The translations under genes were made by a program, and so were the position numbers. Positions 25,046 to 33,846 of a stretch of DNA of 64,000 nt are shown here, piece by piece; within the stretch, counting starts at the first letter, position 1; each line of letters begins with the position of its first letter. Below the pieces are notes generated by a model. That model saw only the letters and a program-made list of their open reading frames with translations. It was not told where the DNA came from and ran no database searches. The DNA is from Companilactobacillus sp. (GTDB taxonomy: Bacteria > Bacillota > Bacilli > Lactobacillales > Lactobacillaceae): NCBI RefSeq assembly GCF_022484265.1, contig NZ_JAKVLR010000001.1, positions 372,001 to 436,000 on the forward strand. The letters run 5' to 3'.

Positions 25046-25618
25046 ATGAAAAAAATTGCAGTGTACTGTGGAGCAGCCACGGGAAATAATCCCATCTATT
25101 TACAAGCAGCAAAAGACTTAGGCCACTGGTTGGTGAAAAATGATTACGGTCTGACTTATGGCGGCGGAAGATTAGGCTTAATGGGTGCCCTAGCTGACAC
25201 AGTTTTAGAAGACGGCGGATACGTCCACGGGATCATTACCGAGGACTTAGCTAACAAAGAACTAACTCACGACAATCTCAGTGAGATCGAAATCGTCAAG
25301 TCGATCGACGAACGTAAAGAAATCATGTTGAAAAACTCAATTGCCAGCGTCGCTTTACCAGGTGGGCCAGGAACATTAGAAGAAATGTCGGATGCCTTCT
25401 CCTGGACCAGGATCGGTTTGAACCCTGACCCTTGCATTTATTTGAACATCAATCATTATTACGACCCATTATTAATGATGTTCAATCGCATGGCCAATGA
25501 AGGTTTCATTTCGGAAAAAGCGAAGAACACCTTATTATTCACTGAATCATTCGACGTTGCTGGAAAATTTATAAAAAATTACGTGACGCCTGCAAGTAGA
25601 AAATATAATGTAAAATAA
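25046..25618 (+). CDS. LOG family protein (TIGR00730, cytokinin riboside 5'-monophosphate phosphoribohydrolase type)
   Basis: 190 residues. The Rossmann-like nucleotide fold opens IAVYCGAATGNNP, and the family signatures are YGGGRLGLMGALAD and PGGPGTLEEMSDAFSW. LOG enzymes cleave the base from nucleoside monophosphates; in bacteria the role is mostly unknown and may be nucleotide salvage or detoxification. AGGAG lies 8 nt before the ATG. Downstream is the structured 470-bp region before glcU. Confidence 0.92.
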   Translation: MKKIAVYCGAATGNNPIYLQAAKDLGHWLVKNDYGLTYGGGRLGLMGALADTVLEDGGYVHGIITEDLANKELTHDNLSEIEIVKSIDERKEIMLKNSIASVALPGGPGTLEEMSDAFSWTRIGLNPDPCIYLNINHYYDPLLMMFNRMANEGFISEKAKNTLLFTESFDVAGKFIKNYVTPASRKYNVK

Positions 25619-25631
25619 ATATGCGTAATGT

Positions 25632-25826
25632 TTAACATTGAACTGATTGCGTTTTACTATGAAAGTGTCAGGTAGGTATTGGTGATTTCCCTATTTGACA
25701 CTCCTTAGATTTCTACTTCGTATCAAAAGTATTGGACTCATCACCAAAACTTTGAAGTGGAGATCCCCCACATTATTGGATAGAAGTATTAAGGGCCAGC
25801 AGAGATAATCTGCTGGCTCTTATTTT
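25632..25826 (+). ncRNA. Candidate small structured RNA or structured 3' UTR
   Basis: TTAACA (25632-25637), 17-bp spacer and TACTAT (25655-25660) form a possible promoter. GTGTCAGGTAGG (25665-25676) pairs with CCTATTTGACAC (25690-25701) using two G-U pairs. The loop contains TTGGTGAT, complementary over 8 nt to ATCACCAA at 25740-25747, so a pseudoknot is possible. The stretch ends in a strong terminator. No open frame with a ribosome site is present. It could equally be the LOG gene's 3' UTR. Confidence 0.35.
25793..25826 (+). terminator. Intrinsic terminator downstream of the LOG gene
   Basis: GGGCCAGCAGA-GATAA-TCTGCTGGCTC (one G-U pair) followed by TTATTTT. Confidence 0.85.
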
Positions 25827-25829
25827 CTA

Positions 25830-25975
25830 CTCACACTAGCATCTACGATGCGTAGTGTGAGTATACGGCAACGCTGCGGAGCACGTTGGCGATTCCCTGC
25901 TTTTAAGCACCTATGGTGCATAGTGCGAGTAAACGGCGATACGCGTAACGTAGTGAAGCCATCGGCGATTACTTG
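25830..25975. repeat. Two tandem imperfect structured repeat units, 68-bp period
   Basis: Unit A (25839 onward) and unit B (25907 onward) share GCAYCTAYGRTGCRTAGTGYGAGT, ACGGC and GGCGATT in register, with a period of 68. Each has a small hairpin (GCATC-TAC-GATGC; GCACC-TAT-GGTGC) and a larger stem (CAACG/CGTTG; CGAT/ATCG) in which paired bases changed together. Unit A is further enclosed by CTCACACTA/TAGTGTGAG; unit B lacks the left outer arm. No ORF. Confidence 0.7.
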
Positions 25976-25997
25976 ATTTTTTAATGATGATCAACAA

Positions 25998-26036
25998 AAA
26001 ACGGACCTAATTCAAAATATGAATTAGGTCCGTTTT
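25998..26036. repeat. Palindrome E4, related to the core of the large palindromic elements
   Basis: AAAACGGACCTAATTCA pairs perfectly with TGAATTAGGTCCGTTTT around AAATA. GACCTAATTCA/TGAATTAGGTC is the core of copy E3. The end sequences seen in E1-E3 are not evident. It lies between convergent genes and may act as a bidirectional terminator. Confidence 0.7.
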
Positions 26037-26091
26037 GTATAAAATCCCAAGAGTCACGATTATCGGTCGCACTCCTGTCAAATTCGATAGA

Positions 26092-26994
26092 TTAGTTTAT
26101 AAATGCTGTAAGAACTCCGGCAATTACGACTAGCAATAAACCAGCCAAAACTGCACCCATCTCTTTTTTAGTTTTTCTTTCATGAAGAATGTAAATACCA
26201 CCAAGTGTGGCTAAGATAACGTTCATTTGTGAAAGAGTGAATCCAGTGGCAAGTCCGTTAACTTCTGGACGAGCTGAGATCAAGTATGTCAAAGCTGCCA
26301 ATGCAAAGAAGAAACCACTGATAATGTTAGTGTATGAACTCTTTGTTCTGAATGGTTTTGAAGCACGATTGCCTTTTGTAGCAAGTGCAAAGATCGTTGC
26401 TGCAACTGCCATACCTAAAGCTTGTGGTAGAAAGGCTTCAAATCCGGTAACTTTAACAGCTTGTGGAAAGGCTGAATATGCAAGGTATCCAATTTCAGCA
26501 CAGAATACTAATGCTACACCTTTAACTGCATTAGTTCCACCGGCTGATTTTGTTTTTCCTTCAGTGTAAGTAGTGAACCAAACACCGACGATGATCAAAA
26601 CAATTGCAAAAAATCCAACTGCTAGTGATGACATTCCAAAAGTATTTCCACGCCATTCACCTAGGACGATAACGCCCCATAATGAAGCTCCGATCAACTG
26701 GAATCCAGTTGAGATCGGCATGGTTCTTGAAACTCCCATTTCAGTAAATGCATAGAAGACAAAAATTTGTCCGATTGACCATGCCATACCAGAAAGGAAT
26801 GTGAACAAGAACTCTTTGCCTGTTAACAGAGGCGTCTGCGTGAACAGCGCAACGACAATCGCACCAATCAAAGTACCATATGTCGCACCCAAAATTTGAT
26901 TTACCGGTTTCCCACCAAAGTAACCAGTAAGTACTGGGAAGACACCCCAACCGATCATTGGTATCAGACCAATTAGTATGTTCGTAATGCTCAT
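26092..26994 (-). CDS. glcU: GRP-family sugar uptake protein (GlcU/RbsU type)
   Basis: 300 residues with ten predicted membrane helices in the drug/metabolite transporter fold. The opening ITNILIGLIPMIGWGVFPVLTGYFGGKP and GEWRGN after helix 4 are typical of the glucose/ribose uptake family. A basic loop (KGNRASKPFRTKSSYTN) separates helices 7 and 8. It should import a sugar by proton symport without phosphorylation; glucose or ribose are the known substrates of relatives. A promoter, a cre-like site and a leader hairpin precede it, suggesting carbon-source control. Confidence 0.88.
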   Translation of the reverse strand: MSITNILIGLIPMIGWGVFPVLTGYFGGKPVNQILGATYGTLIGAIVVALFTQTPLLTGKEFLFTFLSGMAWSIGQIFVFYAFTEMGVSRTMPISTGFQLIGASLWGVIVLGEWRGNTFGMSSLAVGFFAIVLIIVGVWFTTYTEGKTKSAGGTNAVKGVALVFCAEIGYLAYSAFPQAVKVTGFEAFLPQALGMAVAATIFALATKGNRASKPFRTKSSYTNIISGFFFALAALTYLISARPEVNGLATGFTLSQMNVILATLGGIYILHERKTKKEMGAVLAGLLLVVIAGVLTAFIN

Positions 26995-27033
26995 TGTATA
27001 TCCCCTTTATATGTAAAAAGTATCTAAAACACC

Positions 27034-27064
27034 AAAAATGCTGGGGGTCAAAAAACCACCAGCA
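27034..27064 (-). terminator. Leader terminator (attenuator-like hairpin) in the glcU 5' UTR
   Basis: Minus strand: TGCTGGTGGT and ACCCCCAGCA (one mismatch) around a 6-nt loop, then TTTTT. It lies between the predicted glcU transcription start (near 27075) and the ATG (26994). It could also end read-through from ppaC. Confidence 0.65.
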
Positions 27065-27081
27065 GTTTTAATGATATATAG

Positions 27082-27110
27082 ATTATACTAAACGGCTACT
27101 TTGTTTTCAA
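27082..27110 (-). promoter_or_regulatory. Promoter of glcU
   Basis: Minus strand: TTGAAA, 17-bp spacer, TATAAT. Confidence 0.8.
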
Positions 27111-27124
27111 TGTAAACGTTTAAC
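27111..27124. promoter_or_regulatory. cre-like site upstream of the glcU promoter
   Basis: TGTAAACGTTTAAC keeps the central AACGTT of cre but not the final CA. It abuts the -35 box on its upstream side, compatible with either CcpA activation or exclusion of polymerase. Confidence 0.45.
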
Positions 27125-27163
27125 ATAAGTAAAATTTTTTAATACTTTTTTAGGAAAGTTTTA

Positions 27164-28099
27164 CTAAAACTCGTTGTCCAATGGAGGAACAATTTGCTTC
27201 TTACGTGAAACTACTCCAGGTAAGGCAGCCTTGTTGTCAGTAACCTTAGTGTTCAAAGCACTTTCAAATTTAGCAATCGCAGCATCGTCACCAATGATCA
27301 AACCTGTTGTGTCACTAGTCATAATGTTTGTGATCAACAATACGAACAAGTTGTAGCCATTTGAACTGTTTTCAGCAGTGATATCCTTAACGAACTCAGC
27401 TTCTCTTTCAAGTGTGTGTTCAACATCAACTGTGTTTACTTGAGCAATACGAACTGAGTTTCCATTCATATCAAAGCTCTTAGCATCCATATCGATCAAC
27501 TCTTGAGTCGACTTGTCGTCAAGGTCTGTACCTGCTTTAAGCATGTCCATACCATATGATTCATAGTCGATACCAGCTGTTTCAGCTAAGCTCTTCAAAG
27601 CAGCCTTGTCTTCATCAGTAGTTGTTGGTGATTTTAGTAAAAGTGTATCTGAAATAATAGCAGAAGCCATCAAACCAGCCAAGTTACCAGGGATTTCGAT
27701 CTTTGATTGGTTGTACATCTTCCAAAGAATTGTGCTTGTGCACCCTAGTGGTTCAGCGTGGTAATACAATGGTGATTCAGTTTGGAAATTAGCAATACGG
27801 TGATGATCAACAACGTGTGTAACTTCAAGGTCATCGATATCGTCGAAACTTTGTTGTTTTTCGTTGTGGTCAACTAGCATAACTTTTTTAACTTCGCTAC
27901 CAGCGGCTGTGACAATACGTGGATAATCGTAGTTAAACTTTTCAAAAACAAATTTTGTTTCCTTGTTAGGTTCGCCTTGAGCAACAGCTTCAGTGTTCAT
28001 GCCCAATTCGTTTTGATAATGTGAATATGAAATTGCTGCAACAACAGCATCTGTATCAGGACTCTTGTGTCCAACTACTAATTCTTTTTCTTTTGCCAT
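27164..28099 (-). CDS. ppaC: Manganese-dependent inorganic pyrophosphatase
   Basis: 311 residues, family II (DHH) pyrophosphatase. Metal-binding motifs: GHKSPDTDAV near 10, VDHNEKQ near 77, VVDHHRI near 98, and an Asp in SAIISDTLLLKSPT. The C-terminal DHHA2 substrate motif is SRKKQIVPPL. It hydrolyses pyrophosphate in the cytosol, pulling biosynthetic reactions forward. AGGAG precedes the start. The LysR gene ends 20 bp upstream on the same strand, so cotranscription is possible. Confidence 0.96.
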   Translation of the reverse strand: MAKEKELVVGHKSPDTDAVVAAISYSHYQNELGMNTEAVAQGEPNKETKFVFEKFNYDYPRIVTAAGSEVKKVMLVDHNEKQQSFDDIDDLEVTHVVDHHRIANFQTESPLYYHAEPLGCTSTILWKMYNQSKIEIPGNLAGLMASAIISDTLLLKSPTTTDEDKAALKSLAETAGIDYESYGMDMLKAGTDLDDKSTQELIDMDAKSFDMNGNSVRIAQVNTVDVEHTLEREAEFVKDITAENSSNGYNLFVLLITNIMTSDTTGLIIGDDAAIAKFESALNTKVTDNKAALPGVVSRKKQIVPPLDNEF

Positions 28100-28119
28100 T
28101 AATTCAATACTCCTTTATT

Positions 28120-29076
28120 TTATAAAGATTTTAAGCGATCAATATAGCTCTTCTTGCTTAAGAAAGCATCCCATTCGGTGAAGAATTGCTTGATACGTGG
28201 AATCTTGTCCTTATCTTCGTGATAAACAAACGTCAAATCACTCGAAATTGCAGGTTCCAGTGGCGTGCGATAGAACGTGAAGTTGCTTTCATTTGCAATA
28301 CAAAAACTAGCTGGTAATCCTGTATTGACGCCATCAGAATCTTGAACGAATTTCAATAATTGATAAGGTGAAGAAAATCTTGCTACCACCTTAGGAACAT
28401 CCACTAATGAGTTCTTGAACTTCTCGGTCATCAGATCTGTGAAATAATATCCACGTAAATATGAGACCCAAGGATTTTCAATTGCTTCTTTGTAAGTAGC
28501 TTTGCCCTTCTTAAAAATCTTTTCGTTATTGTGAACCAACATTATCGTATCATTAATAATCTTTTTTGACTTATAAGATTTCCAACTTTTGATGGTATTG
28601 TCTGGTAAATACATCACAGCGATATCAATCTTGTTGTTTTGGATCTGATCCCAGATCTCGTTACGTTTCAAGAGGATCAAGTCAATTTCGACATTTGGAT
28701 TGATTCGATTAAATTCAACGATGAAATCTTCGATTACTTTTGATTCAACTGCAGCGATAATTCCAATATTGATCGTACCAGAACTCTCGGAAGATTTTTG
28801 CTGAATTTGATCAGTAACGGTATTTATGACATGAAAAATTTGATGAGTTGCATCTAACAAAATTGAACCAGCATCAGTTAGGTAGATTTTTTTACCGACA
28901 CTATAAAAGAGCGGTGCACCTACGACCTTTTCAATTTTTTTGATTTGCTGGGTCAAGGCAGGTTGCGTGATACCTAAAGATTGGGCAGTTTTGGTGTAAC
29001 TCATGTTCTTGGATAATTCGTCAAAATAATTCAGTGCTTTAGAACTAAATACTCGTCGTGCATCTTCATCTAACAA
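28120..29076 (-). CDS. LysR family transcriptional regulator
   Basis: 318 residues. Winged helix-turn-helix at about 10-70 (LNYFDELSKNMSYTKTAQSL, GITQPALTQQIKKIEKVVG, the usual LysR pattern) and a periplasmic-binding-like effector domain from about 95 (GTINIGIIAAVES). Effector and target are unknown; ppaC directly downstream is a candidate target or just a neighbour. The start is TTG with GGGAG 9 nt upstream. Confidence 0.88.
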   Translation of the reverse strand: MLDEDARRVFSSKALNYFDELSKNMSYTKTAQSLGITQPALTQQIKKIEKVVGAPLFYSVGKKIYLTDAGSILLDATHQIFHVINTVTDQIQQKSSESSGTINIGIIAAVESKVIEDFIVEFNRINPNVEIDLILLKRNEIWDQIQNNKIDIAVMYLPDNTIKSWKSYKSKKIINDTIMLVHNNEKIFKKGKATYKEAIENPWVSYLRGYYFTDLMTEKFKNSLVDVPKVVARFSSPYQLLKFVQDSDGVNTGLPASFCIANESNFTFYRTPLEPAISSDLTFVYHEDKDKIPRIKQFFTEWDAFLSKKSYIDRLKSL

Positions 29077-29161
29077 AAAATTTCACTCCCTTCAAACAAT
29101 CAAATATTAACATTTTCTTATTATAATCATACTATATATAATAAAAAAATTATAGCTTTGC

Positions 29162-31615
29162 TTATTTATTAATATTGATTTTTTCAAATCTCAATGGGTT
29201 GCCGTCGCTGTCCGGATCAAGAATAAATGATCCATTAGAATAACGGTCAGCATCGCTATGGGCTGAGAAATCAATTGCAATATCTTTGTTTTGATCAGTG
29301 ATCACGTGTAATTCGATATCCGGATTAGTCTTTGTGATCAATTTAATTCTATGTGGCGAGCGTTTCAATTCCCGCAATGTCAATACTCCTCGACGAGCGC
29401 GGCTAGTAATCGGGATCTCTGAAAGCTTCATCTGCTTGTATGATCCACGTTGAGTCAGTAGTGCAATCTTATCGTTAGTATCATCAGAATCAGCAATAAA
29501 GTAACCTGCAACTTTGTCGTCAGTTTTAAGACTCACGAATTTAACGCCGACAGCTTTACTACCAACAACTGGTATTTCGCTCAATGGGAAGGCTGAAGCA
29601 TAAGAATGTTCTGTAAAGACAAACAACAGTTTTCGTTCGGCTTCTTCTGGAGCAATGTAATCCACATCGATAACGCTAGTTTCAGGATCTTTAAGTTTGA
29701 TGTATCGACTTGCCCGAGACTTATAAGTTCTTCCTGGCAAGAGATCTTGGAAGTCAACTTGTTTAACATAGTTGTCATTTGTACCTGTGACAAATGTTCC
29801 TGTCTCTTTCAAGTCCTTAAAGATAAATGCCTTGAGTACTGATTCGTCATTAGCCAATCCTACTTCTTGCGATAAATGAGAACCAGTATCTTTCCAGCGA
29901 CTATCATCGAGCTCAAAAATCTGACGATAAATCAAATTACCTTTATCTGTGAAAATAAAAATATGATTCAACGTGTTAGCTTCAACATCCAAAACTGGAT
30001 AATCTTCGTCTTTTAGACCATTATCTGATGGATCAGAAGCCATAAATGATCGTTGACTACTACGTTTAACGTAGCCGTCGTGACTGACCAAGACGCGGAC
30101 GTCCTCACTAGCAACCATGACTTTAGTGTCGACCTTGATCTCATCAACTTTCGCTTCGATCTTCGTGCGACGGTCATCAGCGTAATTATTTTTAACTTCC
30201 AGCAATTCCTTTTTGATGACTTTCATCAAAGTTGAATGGTTGTTGATGATCTTATCCAACTTGTTGATCAATGCAGTAAGTTCTTTGTTTTCTTTTTCAA
30301 GCTCAGTTACGTCGGTATTCGTTAAACGATAAAGTTGTAGAGATACGATAGCTTCAGCTTGAGGCTCAGTAAATTGATATTCCTTCACCAAATTGTTCTT
30401 GGCGTCAGACTTATTTTTGCTGGCACGAATCGTTTTGATGACTTGATCTAAGATCGACAGAGCCTTGATCAGACCTTCAACGATGTGCAAACGTTTCTTA
30501 GCTTTATCAAGGTCAAATTTCGAACGACGTAAAACAACGTCTTCTTGATGCTTGATGTATTCTGTCAGCATTTGTACCAAACCGACTTGTTGTGGTCTCA
30601 TGTCAGCAATCGCAACCATGTTGAAGTTATAAGAGATCTGCAAGTCAGTGTTTTTCAATAAATAATTCAAAATTCCTTGTGCATCGACATCTCGTTTAAG
30701 TTCGACTACGATCGACAATCCTTGACGATCACTTTCATCACGAACTTCAGCGATTCCATCGACTTTTTTGAGAACACGCACTTCGTCCATTTTTTTGACC
30801 AGCACAGCCTTGTTGACTTCATATGGGATCTCAGTGATCACGATCTGAGACTTGTGTCCACGTAATTCTTGAATTGATGTTTTCGATTTCAAAAATACTT
30901 TGCCACGACCGGTTTCATAAGCTTCCTTGATTCCACTGGCACCTTGCAAAATACCTCCAGTCGGAAAATCAGGACCTTTAACGATCTGCATCAAATCTTC
31001 TAACGTTGCATCGGGGTCATCAATCAATTTGACTGTTGCATCAATTACTTCGCCTAAATTATGCGGTGGGATTTCTGTAGCATATCCAGCTGAAATGCCA
31101 GTAGCTCCATTAACTAATAAATTAGGAAAACGAGCTGGTAATACCTTTGGTTCTTTTTCGGTATCGTCAAAATTCCATTCTTCATCAACGGTGCCCTTAT
31201 TGATATCTCGTAACATTTCAGCAGAAATTTTACTTAAACGGGCTTCAGTATAACGCATTGCGGCGGGTGGATCACCATCCATCGAACCATTATTTCCGTG
31301 CATTTCGATCAATGGTGCACGTAACTTCCAATCTTGGGAAAGTCTGACCATTGCTTCGTAAATAGATGAATCACCATGGGGATGAAAATTACCCATGACG
31401 TTACCAACACCCTTAGCGGATTTTCTGAATCCCTTGTCGTAAGTGTTGCCATCTAAAAACATTGAGTACAAAATTCTTCTTTGTACTGGTTTTAATCCAT
31501 CACGAATGTCCGGCAAGGCACGTTCTTGAATGATGGACTTTGAATATCTCTCAAAACGATCCCCCATAATTTTTTCTAATGGGATGTCTTGGATCTTAGG
31601 AGAATTATTTGCCAA
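29162..31615 (-). CDS. parC: DNA topoisomerase IV subunit A
   Basis: 817 residues. The N-terminal winged-helix region has RALPDIRDGLKPVQRRIL and GNFHPHGDSSIYEAMVR, with the catalytic Tyr in AMRYTEARLSKIS. A coiled coil and primary dimer interface follow (about 330-480), then the C-terminal beta-pinwheel blades (VLVSHDGYVKRSS; ALLTQRGSYKQMKLSEI). The blade motif is that of ParC rather than the GyrA-box of gyrase. It decatenates daughter chromosomes with ParE. The start is TTG with AGGTGA 6 nt upstream, 10 nt after parE. Confidence 0.96.
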   Translation of the reverse strand: MANNSPKIQDIPLEKIMGDRFERYSKSIIQERALPDIRDGLKPVQRRILYSMFLDGNTYDKGFRKSAKGVGNVMGNFHPHGDSSIYEAMVRLSQDWKLRAPLIEMHGNNGSMDGDPPAAMRYTEARLSKISAEMLRDINKGTVDEEWNFDDTEKEPKVLPARFPNLLVNGATGISAGYATEIPPHNLGEVIDATVKLIDDPDATLEDLMQIVKGPDFPTGGILQGASGIKEAYETGRGKVFLKSKTSIQELRGHKSQIVITEIPYEVNKAVLVKKMDEVRVLKKVDGIAEVRDESDRQGLSIVVELKRDVDAQGILNYLLKNTDLQISYNFNMVAIADMRPQQVGLVQMLTEYIKHQEDVVLRRSKFDLDKAKKRLHIVEGLIKALSILDQVIKTIRASKNKSDAKNNLVKEYQFTEPQAEAIVSLQLYRLTNTDVTELEKENKELTALINKLDKIINNHSTLMKVIKKELLEVKNNYADDRRTKIEAKVDEIKVDTKVMVASEDVRVLVSHDGYVKRSSQRSFMASDPSDNGLKDEDYPVLDVEANTLNHIFIFTDKGNLIYRQIFELDDSRWKDTGSHLSQEVGLANDESVLKAFIFKDLKETGTFVTGTNDNYVKQVDFQDLLPGRTYKSRASRYIKLKDPETSVIDVDYIAPEEAERKLLFVFTEHSYASAFPLSEIPVVGSKAVGVKFVSLKTDDKVAGYFIADSDDTNDKIALLTQRGSYKQMKLSEIPITSRARRGVLTLRELKRSPHRIKLITKTNPDIELHVITDQNKDIAIDFSAHSDADRYSNGSFILDPDSDGNPLRFEKININK

Positions 31616-31625
31616 TATGTATCAC

Positions 31626-33626
31626 CTATTCCTTGTTCAATAAATCATCAACGATCTTGCTGTCCATGTGATCAGTGTCATCGACTTTTTCCAAAATGTT
31701 GTCGCCCTCTTCAGTACCGTTAAAGCGGACATTCTTCTCGATCCAATCACGTCTAGGCTTAACTTTATCACCCATCAAAGTCGTTACTCGACGTTCAGCT
31801 AAAGCAGCATCGTCGATATTGACTCTGATCAAGATCCTAGATTCTGGATCCATAGTTGTTTGCCATAATTGATCGGCATTCATCTCGCCTAATCCCTTAA
31901 ATCGTTGTAAGTCGTAACCTTTACCGACCTCTTTAATTGTCTTAGTCAATTCTTCTGGCGTCCAAGCATACTTGATTTGTGTCTTTGCTCCGCGACCCTT
32001 TTGAACTTTATAAAGCGGTGGCAGTGCAATGTAAACATGTCCAGCCTCAACTAATGGACGCATGTAACGATAAAAGAAGGTCAACAATAAAATTTGAATA
32101 TGCGATCCATCGTCATCGGCATCGGTCATAATAATGACTTTATCGTAATTTCGGTCTTCTAATTTGAAGTCAGCACCAACACCTGCACCAATCGTGTAGA
32201 TCATGGTGTTGATCTCTTCATTTTTATAAATATCTTCCAGCTTGGCTTTTTGAGTATTCAAGACTTTACCACGCAGTGGTAAAATTGCTTGAAATTTTCG
32301 ATCTCGACCTTGCTTTGCAGAACCTCCGGCAGAGTCACCCTCGACTAAAAAGAGCTCGTTTTTATCGGAGTTTTTAGACTGTGCAGGTGTAAGCTTTCCA
32401 GAAAGTAAACCGTCAGTCTTTTTGTTTTTCTTTCCATTTCTGGTCGATTCACGTGCTTTTCTGGCCGCATTACGTGCCTCACGCGCCTTGAGAGCCTTTT
32501 TAACTAATGTTTGGGCCTGTTCCCCATTCTCCATCAAATAAAAGCTCATCTGCTCGTATACGAGCTGATCAACGGCGGAACGAGCTTGAGGTGTTCCCAG
32601 TTTTCCTTTAGTCTGACCTTCGAATTGGAGAATCTCTTCGGGAATACGCACAGAAATAATAGCAGAGAGTCCTTCACGGACATCGCTACCTTCAAGATTC
32701 TTGCTATTTTCCTTGAGCAAACCAACTTTGCGCGCATAGTCGTTAAAGGCTTTTGTCAGACCGGATTTCATTCCGGCTTCATGCGTCCCGCCATCAGCAG
32801 TCCGAACGTTGTTTACAAATGAAATAATATTCTCGGAATAGCCATCATTGTATTGGCCGGAGAATTCAATCTCAATTCCAGAATTTTCACCTTCAACGTA
32901 GAAAATTCCACCAAGCGTATCCTTATCCTCGTTCAAATATTTAACAAAGGATTGAATTCCATCTTCGTAGTGGAAAATTTCTTCACGAGGTTCCTCGCCA
33001 CGTTTGTCAGTGATTGTGAATTTAACGCCCTTGAGTAGAAAAGCTGATTCACGCAGACGTTCAGCTAGAGTGTCAAAATTAAATTTAGTCGTTTGAAAAA
33101 TTGAGGCATCAGGTTTGAAGCTGATAGTTGTTCCACTATCCTCTTTAGTCTTGCCAGTCATTTTAAGGGTGCCAACTGGATGGCCACCATTTTCAAAACG
33201 TTCCTGATAAACTTTGTGATCACGAACGACCCGAACAGTCATCCATTCAGACAAAGCATTAACAACTGAAGAACCAACACCATGTAGTCCACCAGAGGTC
33301 TTGTAACTATTCTCTGAGAATTTTCCTCCGGCATGAAGGACCGTCAGGATAACCTCGATGGTTGGTTTACCTGAAGAATGCATCCCTGTAGGCATTCCAC
33401 GACCGTGGTCTACTACTGTGATACTTCCATCAGCGTTGATAGTGACATTGATTTCCTTACCAAATCCTGAAAGAGCCTCATCGACAGCATTGTCGACGAT
33501 CTCATAGACAAGATGATGCAAGCCGCGTCCATCGGTCGAACCGATATACATACCTGGACGCTTACGAACCGCTTCAAGTCCTTCAAGGATTTGAATTGAA
33601 GAATCATCATAAGATGATTTAGGCAT
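31626..33626 (-). CDS. parE: DNA topoisomerase IV subunit B
   Basis: 666 residues. The GHKL ATPase has VRKRPGMYIGSTDGRGLHH, the ATP-binding Asn in VYEIVDNAVDEA, DHGRGMP and GGLHGVGSSVVNALS. The Toprim domain has LVEGDSAGGSAKQGRDR and the metal-binding DADDDGSH. The quinolone-pocket loop is PLRGKVLNTQKA. Partner of ParC. An AAAGGAA ribosome site is 8 nt before ATG. Confidence 0.97.
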   Translation of the reverse strand: MPKSSYDDSSIQILEGLEAVRKRPGMYIGSTDGRGLHHLVYEIVDNAVDEALSGFGKEINVTINADGSITVVDHGRGMPTGMHSSGKPTIEVILTVLHAGGKFSENSYKTSGGLHGVGSSVVNALSEWMTVRVVRDHKVYQERFENGGHPVGTLKMTGKTKEDSGTTISFKPDASIFQTTKFNFDTLAERLRESAFLLKGVKFTITDKRGEEPREEIFHYEDGIQSFVKYLNEDKDTLGGIFYVEGENSGIEIEFSGQYNDGYSENIISFVNNVRTADGGTHEAGMKSGLTKAFNDYARKVGLLKENSKNLEGSDVREGLSAIISVRIPEEILQFEGQTKGKLGTPQARSAVDQLVYEQMSFYLMENGEQAQTLVKKALKAREARNAARKARESTRNGKKNKKTDGLLSGKLTPAQSKNSDKNELFLVEGDSAGGSAKQGRDRKFQAILPLRGKVLNTQKAKLEDIYKNEEINTMIYTIGAGVGADFKLEDRNYDKVIIMTDADDDGSHIQILLLTFFYRYMRPLVEAGHVYIALPPLYKVQKGRGAKTQIKYAWTPEELTKTIKEVGKGYDLQRFKGLGEMNADQLWQTTMDPESRILIRVNIDDAALAERRVTTLMGDKVKPRRDWIEKNVRFNGTEEGDNILEKVDDTDHMDSKIVDDLLNKE

Positions 33627-33667
33627 TTAAATCATTCCTTTTTCAATAAGCTTAATAACAGTGTTTA

Positions 33668-33676
33668 ATTATAGCA
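33668..33676 (-). promoter_or_regulatory. Extended -10 promoter of parE-parC
   Basis: Minus strand TGCTATAAT is a perfect extended -10; TTTACA stands 15 nt upstream as a close-set -35. Confidence 0.7.
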
Positions 33677-33846
33677 TGGATCTGCAAATGTAAAGCAAAC
33701 ATATGTTCATTTTTAATTTCTTATTTTTTATTAATATTCCAGAATTTCCTAATTTATTTTCCAAAAAAGGGTATTATGTTCATTAATGGTTTAATTAGTT
33801 TCCAGGATGTACACTTTAGATAAATAAGAAATGAGAGCGTGATTCT

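Noticed and set aside
25619..25800. Remnant of an insertion sequence end (GTGTCA...TGACAC)
   Set aside because: No transposase fragment and no target duplication seen; the repeat is better explained as an RNA hairpin with G-U pairs.
25828..25980. Tandem repeats as a CRISPR array
   Set aside because: Only two units, no spacers of constant length, and the units themselves are hairpins with diverged sequence; no cas genes in the window.
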